This document shows, in pieces, positions 1 through 7,322 of a stretch of 29,512 nucleotides of DNA. Origin of the DNA: a virus; IMG/VR virus record IMGVR_UViG_3300025061_000012, positions 1 to 29,512 of that record; one strand, written 5' to 3'. Below the pieces are notes generated by a model, which worked only from the letters and a program-made list of their open reading frames with translations, had not been told where the DNA came from and did no database searches. Numbering within the stretch: the first letter of the stretch is position 1; each line of letters begins with the position of its first letter. The position numbers and the translations under genes are program-made.

Positions 1-127
1 GCATACAATCGCGCCAAATTCATCGCTGAACGTACCGAGATGATGCAGGTTTATGCAGACTACTTGGACGAGTTGAAAGTAAACGATAACGTCATACATG
101 CCATATTCAAGGCAAAAGCACAAAAGA
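1..127. repeat. Terminal direct repeat, left copy (circular overlap)
   Basis: These 127 bases are identical to the last 127 bases of the window (29386-29512). The integrase reading frame passes through both copies without a break, so the ends are the same piece of DNA seen twice. An exact overlap of 127 bases is what a k=127 assembler leaves on a circular contig; that explanation is inference. It is not likely to be a biological terminal redundancy. Confidence 0.93.
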
Positions 128-135
128 TAGGCTAA
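1..135 (+). CDS. int: Tyrosine integrase, C-terminal end (continues from 28204-29512)
   Basis: This is the 3' end of the integrase whose 5' part lies at 28204-29512. The first codons read A-Y-N-R, in which Y is the catalytic tyrosine that makes the covalent 3'-phosphotyrosine link to DNA. The frame runs to TAA at 133-135. Joined across the circle junction the protein is 438 residues, normal for a P4-type integrase. The A-Y-N-R motif followed by a helical tail of about 40 residues is typical of this family. See the entry at 28204 for the other catalytic residues. Confidence 0.92.
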   Translation, partial: AYNRAKFIAERTEMMQVYADYLDELKVNDNVIHAIFKAKAQKIG

Positions 136-154
136 CGCTTGTCTGCAACAACTA

Positions 155-222
155 TGCAAGGCTAGGACTAATTACCCGAACGCCAGTCGTTTTACACACC
201 CTCAGACTGGCACTGCCTTGCA
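155..222. other. Nested inverted repeats just downstream of int
   Basis: Two inverted repeats are nested here. The outer arms are TGCAAGGC (155-162) and GCCTTGCA (215-222). The inner arms are GCCAGTC (182-188) and GACTGGC (205-211). The block sits 20 bases after the integrase stop. It could be an integrase-terminator-like RNA fold, or part of an attachment or excision site. There is no T-run after it, so it is not a standard intrinsic terminator. Confidence 0.5.
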
Positions 223-260
223 CCTTATTTGTTTTCAGGGGTGTGTATGAGGGTATAAGT

Positions 261-1052
261 ATGAATACTTCAAAGTCTTTAGATGTTATCGACCAATCTG
301 TGTTGCTCGCTGAACTGGGTGAGCTAATAGCTCTCTCTGATCATGTAAAAAAACAGACTATCGTCTGTCTTGCTCAAGGAAGGCCTTTGTCTGACGAACT
401 CCTTAAAGCAATCGCGGCTGTTGCTAATATAGAAAAGGAGCTTACGAAAAGTCTTGCTAGGTGTAAAACACGAAGTGCCGAGGATGCAAACCTAGAGGCT
501 AAAGAGGTTGATAGCATCAAAAAACCCGACCAAGAAGCCGAGCTGCAAAAGCAACTTGCTGAACTTCAATTGCGATTAGATGAAAAAGACAAAGCGCTTG
601 AAGCAAAAAATGAAGAGCTGGATGCCTTAAAATCCGAGAGTATCAAGAAGCACGACCAAGAAGCCGAGCTGCAAAAGCAACTTGCTGAACTTCAATTGCG
701 ATTAGATGAAAAAGACAAAGCGCTTGAAGCCAAAGATAAAGAGCTGGATGCCGCGTTGGAGGCAGCTAAGCAGGCTGGCTTGCCCACCAACGATGGCGAT
801 CAGTTAAGTGAGCACGAAGAAATGAGCTATCAAGTTATATCAGGATTGCTTATTCGCCTGCTACTTGCTAAGAAAGGGGTGAACGATAAAGCACCATACC
901 CGAGCGAAGCAGAGATTATTCGTGAAATTGAAGATATAGACCTTTATGGTTACAAGAAAGTGACTCTGGCCAAGCGGTTTAAGCATGCGAGGGAGAAGCT
1001 TGAAAACGAGTTGAAGAAAAAACAACCCGCCAAGTATCGATCTACAGCATAA
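261..1052 (+). CDS. Coiled-coil protein with an internal duplication, function unknown
   Basis: I do not recognise this 263-residue protein. ATG 261 is chosen because GAGGG lies 7 bases upstream; the in-frame GTG at 243 has no such site. The N-terminal 60 residues are helical, and the middle (about 85-165) is a charged, heptad-like coiled coil rich in E, K, L and Q. A 126-bp segment is duplicated in tandem: bases 527-604 are identical to 653-730, giving two copies of a segment built on A-E-L-Q-K-Q-L-A-E-L-Q. The C-terminal 75 residues are basic and helical and may bind DNA (inference). The gene follows int in the same direction and ends before a hairpin-rich gap. Confidence 0.75.
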   Translation: MNTSKSLDVIDQSVLLAELGELIALSDHVKKQTIVCLAQGRPLSDELLKAIAAVANIEKELTKSLARCKTRSAEDANLEAKEVDSIKKPDQEAELQKQLAELQLRLDEKDKALEAKNEELDALKSESIKKHDQEAELQKQLAELQLRLDEKDKALEAKDKELDAALEAAKQAGLPTNDGDQLSEHEEMSYQVISGLLIRLLLAKKGVNDKAPYPSEAEIIREIEDIDLYGYKKVTLAKRFKHAREKLENELKKKQPAKYRSTA

Positions 1053-1120
1053 AGCAAACCAACATGCCAAATGGCATACCAATCCATATCAACTGAGATA
1101 CCAGTCCTAGTAAATTATCG

Positions 1121-1245
1121 TTCACCCACTGGGTGAAGGGTCATTTTCGGGACTTCGGATAGATATGCCCAAGTTTGGGCGCATCTACTCTGACGACGTG
1201 AGTCATCGACCCTCTAATCTTGGTCGCATTTGAAATGTGACCAAG
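1121..1245. repeat. Cluster of three palindromes of the shared hairpin family
   Basis: The palindromes are TTCACCCA-C-TGGGTGAA at 1121-1137, GCCCAA-GT-TTGGGC at 1167-1180, and a longer one at 1219-1245 with 12-base arms starting CTTGGTC and ending GACCAAG. The last contains one G-T pair, which keeps an RNA stem intact. They resemble the palindromes of the plasmid region (24492-24616 and 25584-26183) in having different arms around a CAA-NN-TTG-like centre. Confidence 0.7.
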
Positions 1246-1280
1246 ACTTATCTTATAAATCAGACAACGCAAGAAACAAA

Positions 1281-1312
1281 AAGAGGTGAGCTTAAGTGCT
1301 CACCTCTTTTTT
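1281..1312 (+). terminator. Rho-independent terminator
   Basis: An 11-bp perfect stem AAGAGGTGAGC (1281-1291) and GCTCACCTCTT (1298-1308) encloses the loop TTAAGT and is followed by a run of T. An A-rich stretch lies on the other side, so it could work in both directions. It separates the int/coiled-coil unit from the AlpA-like unit. Confidence 0.85.
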
Positions 1313-1457
1313 ATTGTCAAAAATTCATACCAATATGAAATCTACATACCAAATGATACGCCAGTTTGTATCAAGTGGGATGGTGATAAGCGCCCTAAAG
1401 CCTAAGCTAACAACAGTTGATACCAACAGTCACTAGCAAGTATCAGGAGCTATCAAA

Positions 1458-1697
1458 ATGCTAAGACTATCAGAAGATACACCTCTTACATCTGAATTAC
1501 ACCCTTTGGGTCAAACCCGCGTATTGCCTGCGGCTGAATTGGTAGGCGTAAGCCGTCAAACCTTGCGCCGCTGGTATAGAGCAGGCAAGTTTCCCAAACC
1601 AAAGCAAATCAACGGCATGTTGTTATTCCAAAATTCCGACTTAATTGAATGGTTGGATAACTCTGCCTCAGATACCGAAGAGACACAAGGAGGATAG
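1458..1697 (+). CDS. AlpA-like helix-turn-helix regulator
   Basis: This 79-residue protein has an AlpA/MerR-type winged helix-turn-helix. Residues about 24-45 read V-L-P-A-A-E-L-V-G-V-S-R-Q-T-L-R-R-W-Y-R-A-G-K-F-P, followed by P-K-P and then L-F-Q-N-S-D-L-I-E-W-L, a typical AlpA C-terminal signature. AlpA-type proteins act as excisionase-like factors or transcription activators next to P4-type integrases, and one is encoded two genes downstream here. AGGAG lies about 11 bases before ATG 1458. The stop is followed after 3 bases by the next gene, so the two are co-transcribed. Its role here (excision or early control) is inferred. Confidence 0.8.
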   Translation: MLRLSEDTPLTSELHPLGQTRVLPAAELVGVSRQTLRRWYRAGKFPKPKQINGMLLFQNSDLIEWLDNSASDTEETQGG

Positions 1698-1700
1698 ACA

Positions 1701-1973
1701 ATGACGACTCCACGGCAAACAGTCACAGCGACTCAGAGAAGCACTATTAAAGCGCATTTAATGACGGGTGCAACGATATCAACATGGGAAGCATACGAGC
1801 GCTATCAAATCACAAGCTTGGCGCAGCGCATTTACGATCTAAGAAGGGCTGGCATGGCAATCCATAGCAAGTCTACTGTCGAAAATGGTAAGCGATTCAA
1901 CCTTTATTGGGTTGATGAGGGTGTGAGTGCCCGGAACGTGAACGGCAAGGGCGGCACCCATGCTCAAAGTTGA
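1701..1973 (+). CDS. Helix-turn-helix protein, HTH_39 type
   Basis: This 90-residue phage-type DNA-binding protein fits the HTH_39 pattern: a helix (about 10-20), then I-S-T-W-E-A-Y-E-R-Y-Q-I-T-S-L-A-Q-R-I-Y-D-L-R-R-A-G (about 26-51), then a strand pair reading I-H-S-K-S-T-V and F-N-L-Y-W-V. Members sit in early regulatory regions of many temperate phages, but their exact role is not established. A strong AGGAGG precedes ATG 1701. The stop codon lies inside a palindrome (1961-1979) that recurs in the plasmid region, so its 3' end may be regulated or structured. Confidence 0.8.
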   Translation: MTTPRQTVTATQRSTIKAHLMTGATISTWEAYERYQITSLAQRIYDLRRAGMAIHSKSTVENGKRFNLYWVDEGVSARNVNGKGGTHAQS

Positions 1974-1979
1974 GCAGGG
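1961..1979. repeat. Palindrome copy shared with 24495-24513
   Basis: TGCTCAAAGTTGAGCAGGG occurs here and again, identically, at 24495-24513, 22.5 kb away in the plasmid region. The palindromic part is TGCTCAA-AG-TTGAGCA. This copy overlaps the stop codon of the HTH_39-type gene. Nineteen identical bases are unlikely by chance in a window of this size. Confidence 0.8.
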
Positions 1980-1985
1980 ATATCA

Positions 1986-2039
1986 ATGATGTTGTCTGAA
2001 ATAAGCGCAACCATAGCGGAGTTAATCACCAGTGACTGA
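1986..2039 (+). CDS. Possible 17-residue leader peptide
   Basis: ATG 1986 begins a 17-residue frame (MMLSEISATIAELITSD) with a GGGA-like ribosome site about 8 bases upstream. Its stop (2037-2039) overlaps the GTG start of the next ORF at 2032. That arrangement allows translational coupling. It may equally be a remnant or chance. Confidence 0.3.
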   Translation: MMLSEISATIAELITSD

Positions 2040-2952
2040 TAACAATAAACATTACATACGAATTGAAAGTCTGGCTGTAATTATGACTATTACTCAAGCG
2101 ATAGCACTATCCGGCTGCAACAAGGCTGAATCCGATATCGCTATTATCCACTTAACCAAAGGGCTGCAGACAGGCGCATTGGATAGCAATAATTTCAAGA
2201 TTTTAAATTCTCGCGCACCACGTTTGATGCAGGCTATTGGAGACGGTTTGAATGTGAAGCGCCGAGCGCTAAAGCAAATGGCTCAAGCCGGCGAGTTGAC
2301 AACTGACATTGTAGTCAAGGCTATAGAGTCGCAATTTAACGTAATTAACAGCGAATTTAAGGAGTTACCCATGTCATTAGGTGGCGATAAACCAACCAAC
2401 CAAAGCCCTGTTGCAGCCAGAATCCTAGCCGGATTGTGCGGTGGTGCGGTAGTGATGGTATTTTCATTAACCAACTGTAGCCCAGCAAAAGCAAAGGGTT
2501 ATGTGTTACAGGGTAACGATATTGCGTTACAGGGTAACGATTTTTCGACGCCATATTATGGTAATGGAATTAATGCAAAATTACCCCTTGCTAAATACAA
2601 GGACAATGGTTATGATGGTGTCCTCTCTAAAAACAATAGCGGACGAGCCAACCGTAGTTATTTGGCTTTTTACGTGACTGATAGTAATATGGACTCTCAA
2701 ATCCATACCAACCAATCAGACACAGCCCATGAGTGTTTTAAACGCGAATGGGGAAGTACCCCTTTGTTTATGGTCGCAGATGGACGCGCACCAACCCCCT
2801 ATGAGGGGAAGACATCGCTTAATAAAATAGCCTTCGGGCGAATAAGCGGGGCGGTTGCTATTGTTGCCGAGAGTGATTCCTCTCACCCTATATCTTTATC
2901 GTATAGCGTGATACCTACTCAAAAAACAATAGGAGCTATCCATCATGGGTAA
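2032..2952 (+). CDS. Tape-measure N-terminal domain fused to a membrane/export-like part
   Basis: The 306-residue ORF joins two unlike parts. Residues about 18-118 match the tape-measure N-terminal domain pattern: L-T-K-G-L-Q-T-G-A-L, then A-P-R-L-M-Q-A-I-G-D-G-L-N-V, then L-K-Q-M-A-Q-A-G-E-L-T, ending F-K-E-L-P-M. Residues 130-148 are a hydrophobic segment, followed by a soluble tail of about 155 residues that I do not recognise. ATG 2371 (M114) has a perfect AAGGAG 7 bases upstream, so a separate 193-residue exported protein could start there. GTG 2032 has only a distant GGAG; ATG 2083 is another choice. The domain is absent from this element's own tape measure (20303-23641), so it is not a local duplication. 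It may be a relic or a captured domain. Confidence 0.6.
   Translation: MTDNNKHYIRIESLAVIMTITQAIALSGCNKAESDIAIIHLTKGLQTGALDSNNFKILNSRAPRLMQAIGDGLNVKRRALKQMAQAGELTTDIVVKAIESQFNVINSEFKELPMSLGGDKPTNQSPVAARILAGLCGGAVVMVFSLTNCSPAKAKGYVLQGNDIALQGNDFSTPYYGNGINAKLPLAKYKDNGYDGVLSKNNSGRANRSYLAFYVTDSNMDSQIHTNQSDTAHECFKREWGSTPLFMVADGRAPTPYEGKTSLNKIAFGRISGAVAIVAESDSSHPISLSYSVIPTQKTIGAIHHG
2505..2538. repeat. Two GTTACAGGGTAAC palindromes, 21 bp apart
   Basis: GTTACAGGGTAAC occurs at 2505-2517 and 2526-2538, so the centres are 21 bp (two helical turns) apart. Both lie inside the ORF at 2032-2952. The same palindrome family lies upstream of the RHH gene (25252-25345). Within the protein they encode a repeated L-Q-G-N-D. 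They may be intragenic operators or inserted repeats. Confidence 0.65.
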
Positions 2953-3529
2953 TTCAAACACTGCTGCGTCAAACCAAACCTCTAAAAGCATCACCACCCC
3001 TAAGCCTATCAGTTCAATAGCCAATCAAATAACCTTTGATGCTGGTGATGTTGTTCTGTGCCCGTCTGTAGGTAATGGGATTTATAGACTATTCAATGAT
3101 GAAGAGAATGATTGTCTCTGTTTCACTACTAACAGCAAGACATACCATTATAGATCTGATGGCAAGGTCAGCCGCCATGACACCACCCCTTCTTTGTTTC
3201 ATAACACTCTAGCAAACCGCCAAGCGATAGCCACGCTATACCACGGCGCGCAGCCACAAAAAACTACCGCCAAAACCAACGACATCACCATGTCAGTCGA
3301 AACGCTGAAAAGCATCGCTAGTGAAATGGATGGTGCAAGCCAAGCATTGCATGATGTGGGTCTTCTGTTAAATATGATTTATCGAGAGAAGATAAATCCT
3401 CGTCAAGCCATTGCGCTGGCACGCTTATCTCATGATTCTACCAATACGTGGTCTGAGCTTTTATTCGACAGTTTAGAGTCAGTCAATAACACCCTAGCGT
3501 CTGCTAGCCCTGCCAGCGTAGGAGTGTAA
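2945..3529 (+). CDS. Phage hypothetical protein, two-domain
   Basis: This 194-residue protein is not recognised. Residues 27-95 look like a small beta-rich domain: F-D-A-G-D-V-V-L-C-P, Y-R-L-F-N-D-E, T-Y-H-Y-R-S-D-G-K-V and P-S-L-F-H-N-T. Residues 110-180 are helical. ATG 2945 overlaps the end of the upstream ORF by 8 bases and has AGGAGC about 12 bases upstream. It leads the replication operon, so an early accessory role is likely but not shown. Confidence 0.65.
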   Translation: MGNSNTAASNQTSKSITTPKPISSIANQITFDAGDVVLCPSVGNGIYRLFNDEENDCLCFTTNSKTYHYRSDGKVSRHDTTPSLFHNTLANRQAIATLYHGAQPQKTTAKTNDITMSVETLKSIASEMDGASQALHDVGLLLNMIYREKINPRQAIALARLSHDSTNTWSELLFDSLESVNNTLASASPASVGV

Positions 3530-3531
3530 CC

Positions 3532-3672
3532 ATGAAAAACAGTTACCCATCACCTAAGCAGCGCCGTCGCCACACCAAGCGCAAAAGTCACTACACGAAG
3601 TACCAGTCTGCACGCAAGCCAGCCAAACAAAGCCGCAAGCATGGAGGGAGTGATGACTACCATACCGCGTAA
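3532..3672 (+). CDS. Small very basic protein, 46 aa
   Basis: ATG 3532 follows the previous stop by 2 bases and has GGAG about 8 bases upstream. The 46 residues are very rich in R, K and H (for example K-Q-R-R-R-H-T-K-R-K-S-H), which suggests nucleic-acid binding. The 3' end overlaps the next gene's start at 3653. Operon position and ribosome site support a real gene. No function is assigned. Confidence 0.55.
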   Translation: MKNSYPSPKQRRRHTKRKSHYTKYQSARKPAKQSRKHGGSDDYHTA

Positions 3673-3859
3673 AACTAACAGCCACAAAAAAGCCCAGGCG
3701 ATTAGCCCAGGCTTCTTTGAACTGATAAATACTTTCGCGCTAACTCCACGGCAAGGAATAGCAAATAAGCGAAAATCATTCAGAACAGTGGTTAAAAACC
3801 ACATTAAAGATAATAGCATACCTGACCACGGTATTGCACCTGTTTCAGGGGGCATGTGA
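3653..3859 (+). CDS. Small hypothetical protein of the replication operon
   Basis: The 68-residue frame begins at ATG 3653, 2 bases after GGAGGGAG (an in-frame ATG lies at 3641). It is basic at the N-terminus (T-T-I-P-R-K-T-N-S-H-K-K) and has no motif I recognise. Its stop TGA (3857-3859) overlaps the next ATG (3859), a coupled junction typical of phage early operons. Confidence 0.55.
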   Translation: MTTIPRKTNSHKKAQAISPGFFELINTFALTPRQGIANKRKSFRTVVKNHIKDNSIPDHGIAPVSGGM

Positions 3860-4677
3860 TGCACTACTACACATTTCACCCAAAAGACTATATGAGCAAG
3901 ACAGGCTTCTTGGAGCCTTTGGAGGACTTAGCTTATCGTCGAATGCTGGATTATTGCTATTTGAATGAAAAGCCATTACCGAGTGATGTTGATGAAATCG
4001 CATTGCTAGTAAGTATGCGTTCGCATAGCGATAGCATAGCGGTCGTATTGCGTTACTTCTTTGAGCTTACAGAAGATGGTTATATCAACGATAGAGTTGA
4101 GAAAGAAATAGAGGCTTATCAGGAGAAATCAGAGAAAGCACGCGTATCAGCAAGGGCAAGATGGGATAAAAGAAAGCCAAAAACAGCGCCTAAGACCAAT
4201 GATAGCAATAGCTCATGCGAACGCAATGCGAACGCATCCGAAACGCATGACGGTCGCAATGCTAACCATAAACCATTAACCAATAACCAGGAACCAGTAA
4301 CTAATACTAATGGCGATGATGAAAAAGCCCTGAATATTCCTTTTGATGTTTTTTGGAAGACCTATGCCAAGTCAGTAGCTAAAGATAAGTGCAAGGCTAA
4401 ATGGGAGTCTTTTAGCAACAAGGTACGTGAGCAGATCATGGAGCACTTGCCAGCATACGTTGCTTCAACGCCAACCAAGAAGTTTCGCAAAGACCCTATG
4501 ACTTACCTGAACCGTAAGGGCTGGCTTGACGACATCATTGCTGATGAACCCAATGTCAATCAGCAGACAAAGCCCTCTTACAGCAATATGAACGTAAATG
4601 CAAAGTACGAAGATCCAAATTACGACCCTTTGGATGGATTATCTGGCACAACAGGAGCACCTAATGGAAGTTATTAA
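3859..4677 (+). CDS. DUF1376-family phage replication protein
   Basis: The 272-residue protein opens with the DUF1376 (YdaU-type) pattern: Y-Y-T-F-H-P-K-D-Y, L-E-D-L-A-Y-R-R-M-L-D-Y-C-Y and L-P-S-D-V-D-E-I-A. A helical E-K-S-E-K-A-R-V-S-A-R-A-R-W linker follows, and a C-terminal segment (about 155-225) holds F-W-K-T-Y-A. Such proteins sit just before DnaC- and DnaB-like genes in lambdoid phages and are thought to act in origin recognition, like lambda O; this is inference from position. ATG 3859 has CAGGGGG 7 bases upstream; GTG 3856 is less likely. The 3' end overlaps the DnaC-like gene. Confidence 0.82.
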   Translation: MHYYTFHPKDYMSKTGFLEPLEDLAYRRMLDYCYLNEKPLPSDVDEIALLVSMRSHSDSIAVVLRYFFELTEDGYINDRVEKEIEAYQEKSEKARVSARARWDKRKPKTAPKTNDSNSSCERNANASETHDGRNANHKPLTNNQEPVTNTNGDDEKALNIPFDVFWKTYAKSVAKDKCKAKWESFSNKVREQIMEHLPAYVASTPTKKFRKDPMTYLNRKGWLDDIIADEPNVNQQTKPSYSNMNVNAKYEDPNYDPLDGLSGTTGAPNGSY

Positions 4678-5512
4678 AGAATTATTGCGGATTGATTTAG
4701 GCGAGACCGTTGTGCGTGAGGTCTTAGTTGAGTGCGAAGTCCATGGTCAGGCACTTCATAGAGAAATAGCAGGCAAGATTAATTGCTGTGCATGTAGTGA
4801 AGATAAGCGCATACGTGACAATGAAGAGCGCCTCAAAACCGACCGCGGCATCATGAGAGCGTTAATGCTTGCCAAAATGAAAACTAAGGGCGTGAGCGCG
4901 AACATGGGCCGCTTTAGTGAATGGCAGTACGACTCAGTGAAGGGTGATGATCAGCGCGCCAAAATCGCACAGCTGCAGCAGTACAGTAAAACCATCGATG
5001 GCCGGTCACGCAATATCGTTATTCTTGGCCCTACTGGTACAGGCAAGACGATGTTGGCCAATGCAATCGCGGTCAATCATTACTTGATCAAAGAGCGGTC
5101 GCTGCCAAGCGAGTTTAAGAGCTACAACCAACAAGACTTTTACGACCACACTTGCGAGCTGATAACGTCTTTTGACATTGGTGCGCAGGCAAGGGGGCAT
5201 TGGGGTAATTATCAGGTTAGTGAATATGATTACCTTCAGGAGCTTGTATCGAACGAGCTTTTGATTATTGACGACTTGGGCGCCGGTGACGGTCACGACA
5301 AAGACCGGGCTCGCATTGCTCAGATAATCGCCTTACGTTACAACCGAGCGCCGACCATCATAACCACCAATATGGACATTAAGAGTTTGCGTGAATACCT
5401 AGGCGATAGAGCATGGGACCGCTTACAGCAAAACCTATTGGTGACGCATTGCGATTGGGGTAGCTACAGAACCAAAACATCAGATATTCAGATTGCAGGG
5501 GCTGCCAAATGA
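4664..5512 (+). CDS. DnaC-like helicase loader (AAA+ ATPase)
   Basis: The 282-residue AAA+ protein resembles DnaC/DnaI loaders, which open the DnaB ring at an origin. Residues about 24-44 hold a C-x2-H then C-C-x-C cluster, a possible zinc site. Walker A is G-P-T-G-T-G-K-T (122-129) and Walker B is L-L-I-I-D-D-L-G (199-206). A sensor-1-like T-T-N-M and an R-A-W-D-R-L region with the likely arginine finger follow. ATG 4664 has CAGGAG 8 bases upstream and is preferred over an ATG at 4598 that lies inside the previous gene. Its stop overlaps the next start as ATGA. Confidence 0.9.
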   Translation: MEVIKELLRIDLGETVVREVLVECEVHGQALHREIAGKINCCACSEDKRIRDNEERLKTDRGIMRALMLAKMKTKGVSANMGRFSEWQYDSVKGDDQRAKIAQLQQYSKTIDGRSRNIVILGPTGTGKTMLANAIAVNHYLIKERSLPSEFKSYNQQDFYDHTCELITSFDIGAQARGHWGNYQVSEYDYLQELVSNELLIIDDLGAGDGHDKDRARIAQIIALRYNRAPTIITTNMDIKSLREYLGDRAWDRLQQNLLVTHCDWGSYRTKTSDIQIAGAAK

Positions 5513-6876
5513 TTGACGACCAAAAGAGGTTTATCCAAGTTGAGCAATGCGTACTTAATCAATTGCTTGGCAGAGACGGTGCATTCGATATGGTCAGTGA
5601 CGTTGTTATTGCTGAGGACTTCGACGCGCTAAGACATCAGATTATCTATCAGGCAGTCAGTGATTTAGCGATAGACGGCAAACCTTACGACCAGGTTATG
5701 GTGATGGACCTGCTTGAAGAGCGTAAGCAGCTCAATGAGGATTGCTGCCCGCCGGGTTACTTCGCTCAAATGAGTTTGATACCAAGTATTACGTTCAGTA
5801 GCTTGCGTCACCATGCCCAGCTGGTCAAAGGCCGTTCAATTCGCAGACAGTCTATTGCTCATTTGATGCATGGCATACAGAAGCTTGAGGAGGGGAATCA
5901 TCAGACCATTGATGTGAATAACGATGTTATGAGTGCTATTTCCAACCTTGAAGTGGGTGATACCGATAAAAGTAGCGCTCGAGTAGGCGACTTGATGGGC
6001 GGCATGATTGAGCGTATCGCATCAGCTAGGGATGGCGTCAGCAACTTTATCTCTACTGGATTCCCTGAGCTTGATAACTTGATGATGATTGATGCTGGCA
6101 ACTTGGTTGTGGTCGCCGCTCGCCCTTCAATGGGTAAGACAGCCTTGGTCATGAACTGGCTTTCACATATTGCTAAGTACCGAGAAGGCGAAGCTGTATT
6201 TTTTAGCGTAGAAATGCCACAAGAGCAGGTCATGGACAGGCTGGCAAGCGCCGAGGCTAAGGTTGAGCTGACTTCTATCAGAAAGGGGCAGTTAAGTACC
6301 GACGAATGGGGTCGTATGCAGCGCTTTATCTCGGACCAAGAGAGCATGCCTTTGACCATCGTAGATGAAAAGGATATCAGTATTGCGAAGATACGCACCC
6401 ACTTGAACCGTATAAAGCGGGAAGCTGGCGGGAAGCTATCGGCTATCGGTGTTGATTATCTGCAAATAATGGGCGGGCTTGATGGGCAGTACAAGATTGA
6501 CAACATCGGCAAAGTTACTCGCACGCTAAAAGCATTAGGTCATGAGTTTGGTTGCCCCGTGTTTCTACTGTCGCAGCTAAGCCGTGATGTTGAGAAGCGC
6601 CCAAATAAGCGCCCTATCATGTCTGACTTGCGTGATTCAGGAACGATTGAGCAAGATGCTGACATTATCGCCTTTGTTTACCGTAACGATTACTACGAAC
6701 AAAAAGAGAAAGGTGGCAGCGCCAAGCTTGATGGATCGGCAGAGATTATTTTGGCCAAGAGTAGAAACGGACCTACTGGAACCGTAAGGCTGGGCTTTGA
6801 AGGTCAGTATGTGCGCTTTGCTAACTACATACCAATGATGACCGATTTGGATGAAGTGCCAGAATATGGTGGTTAG
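5509..6876 (+). CDS. DnaB-like replicative DNA helicase
   Basis: This 455-residue protein is a full-length DnaB-family helicase. The N-terminal domain (about 1-150) carries the helical loader/primase-binding fold. The RecA-like C-terminal domain has Walker A A-R-P-S-M-G-K-T (204-211), Walker B I-G-V-D-Y-L-Q-I-M (about 310-318) and the L-S-Q-L-S-R-D-V-E-K-R motif followed by S-D-L-R-D-S-G-T-I-E-Q-D-A-D. It would unwind the replication fork after loading by the upstream DnaC-like protein. The start overlaps the upstream stop (ATGA). This gives the element phage-type fork machinery in addition to the Rep_3 initiator at 26700. Confidence 0.93.
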   Translation: MIDDQKRFIQVEQCVLNQLLGRDGAFDMVSDVVIAEDFDALRHQIIYQAVSDLAIDGKPYDQVMVMDLLEERKQLNEDCCPPGYFAQMSLIPSITFSSLRHHAQLVKGRSIRRQSIAHLMHGIQKLEEGNHQTIDVNNDVMSAISNLEVGDTDKSSARVGDLMGGMIERIASARDGVSNFISTGFPELDNLMMIDAGNLVVVAARPSMGKTALVMNWLSHIAKYREGEAVFFSVEMPQEQVMDRLASAEAKVELTSIRKGQLSTDEWGRMQRFISDQESMPLTIVDEKDISIAKIRTHLNRIKREAGGKLSAIGVDYLQIMGGLDGQYKIDNIGKVTRTLKALGHEFGCPVFLLSQLSRDVEKRPNKRPIMSDLRDSGTIEQDADIIAFVYRNDYYEQKEKGGSAKLDGSAEIILAKSRNGPTGTVRLGFEGQYVRFANYIPMMTDLDEVPEYGG

Positions 6877-6884
6877 TGGTACGC

Positions 6885-6911
6885 CCTGCATCACGATTTC
6901 AGTGACGCAGG
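6885..6911 (+). other. Stem-loop after the helicase gene
   Basis: CCTGCATCAC (6885-6894) pairs with GTGACGCAGG (6902-6911) with one mismatch around a 7-base loop. There is no T-run. It lies just after the helicase stop and may stabilise the early mRNA or attenuate read-through. Confidence 0.45.
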
Positions 6912-6968
6912 TGCTAAAACAGCCTATTACTTTGAACATACCGATACATACATGATTAAGGGCTCCTT

Positions 6969-7322
6969 ATGAAGATTATAAAATTCAATAAAAGAGAATA
7001 CGAAGTTGTCAATTCATGTGAACACGCTCGCATAAATATCGACAGAGCTACTAGAACGATAAGGTGCATGGTTTGTTTTGAGCTACTAGACCCTTTCACT
7101 ACAGCGATTGAGTATGTGGATGGGCTTGATGAGTACAAGGAAAGGCTAGATGCGTATCGAGAAGATTTGATTCGAGAGAAGGCCCGCAATAAGTTGCTTG
7201 CTCGCAAGCTTGAGAATCGCAAAAGAACCAAGTGCGGTCATTGCGCTAAGATGACGAACATCAAAATCAAAGAGCCAACCATTTTGGAAATCCGCGCAGA
7301 AGTAAAAGGGGGTGAAAAGTGA
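6969..7322 (+). CDS. Hypothetical protein with two Cys pairs
   Basis: This 117-residue protein has an N-terminal C-x2-H-type start (S-C-E-H, 16-19), then C-M-V-C (33-36), and near the C-terminus C-G-H-C (88-91). A charged helix of about 45 residues lies between. The spacing suggests one or two zinc-binding knuckles. AAGGG lies about 9 bases before ATG 6969. Its stop overlaps the next start as GTGA, so it is coupled to the candidate late regulator. No function is assigned. Confidence 0.65.
   Translation: MKIIKFNKREYEVVNSCEHARINIDRATRTIRCMVCFELLDPFTTAIEYVDGLDEYKERLDAYREDLIREKARNKLLARKLENRKRTKCGHCAKMTNIKIKEPTILEIRAEVKGGEK

Larger units (their letters stand above)
1053..1457. other. Gene-free gap with palindromes and a terminator
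   Basis: I see no credible gene in these 405 bases. The gap holds three palindromes (1121-1245), a strong intrinsic terminator (1281-1312), and several copies of ATACCA (near 1076, 1098, 1327, 1345 and 1419). The last lies about 40 bases before the AlpA-like gene and could belong to its operator. The reverse complement TGGTATC occurs three times at exact 10-bp spacing upstream of int (28016-28042), so the same factor might bind both flanks of the integrase; this is inference. Confidence 0.6.

Noticed and set aside
1-127. Terminal repeat as a biological direct terminal repeat of a phage genome
   Set aside because: The repeat lies within the integrase gene and completes it. An overlap of a circular assembly explains it more simply.
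3550-3879. Minus-strand frame of 109 residues opposite the small basic genes
   Set aside because: The + strand has coupled genes with ribosome sites here. The minus frame has none and looks like a shadow.
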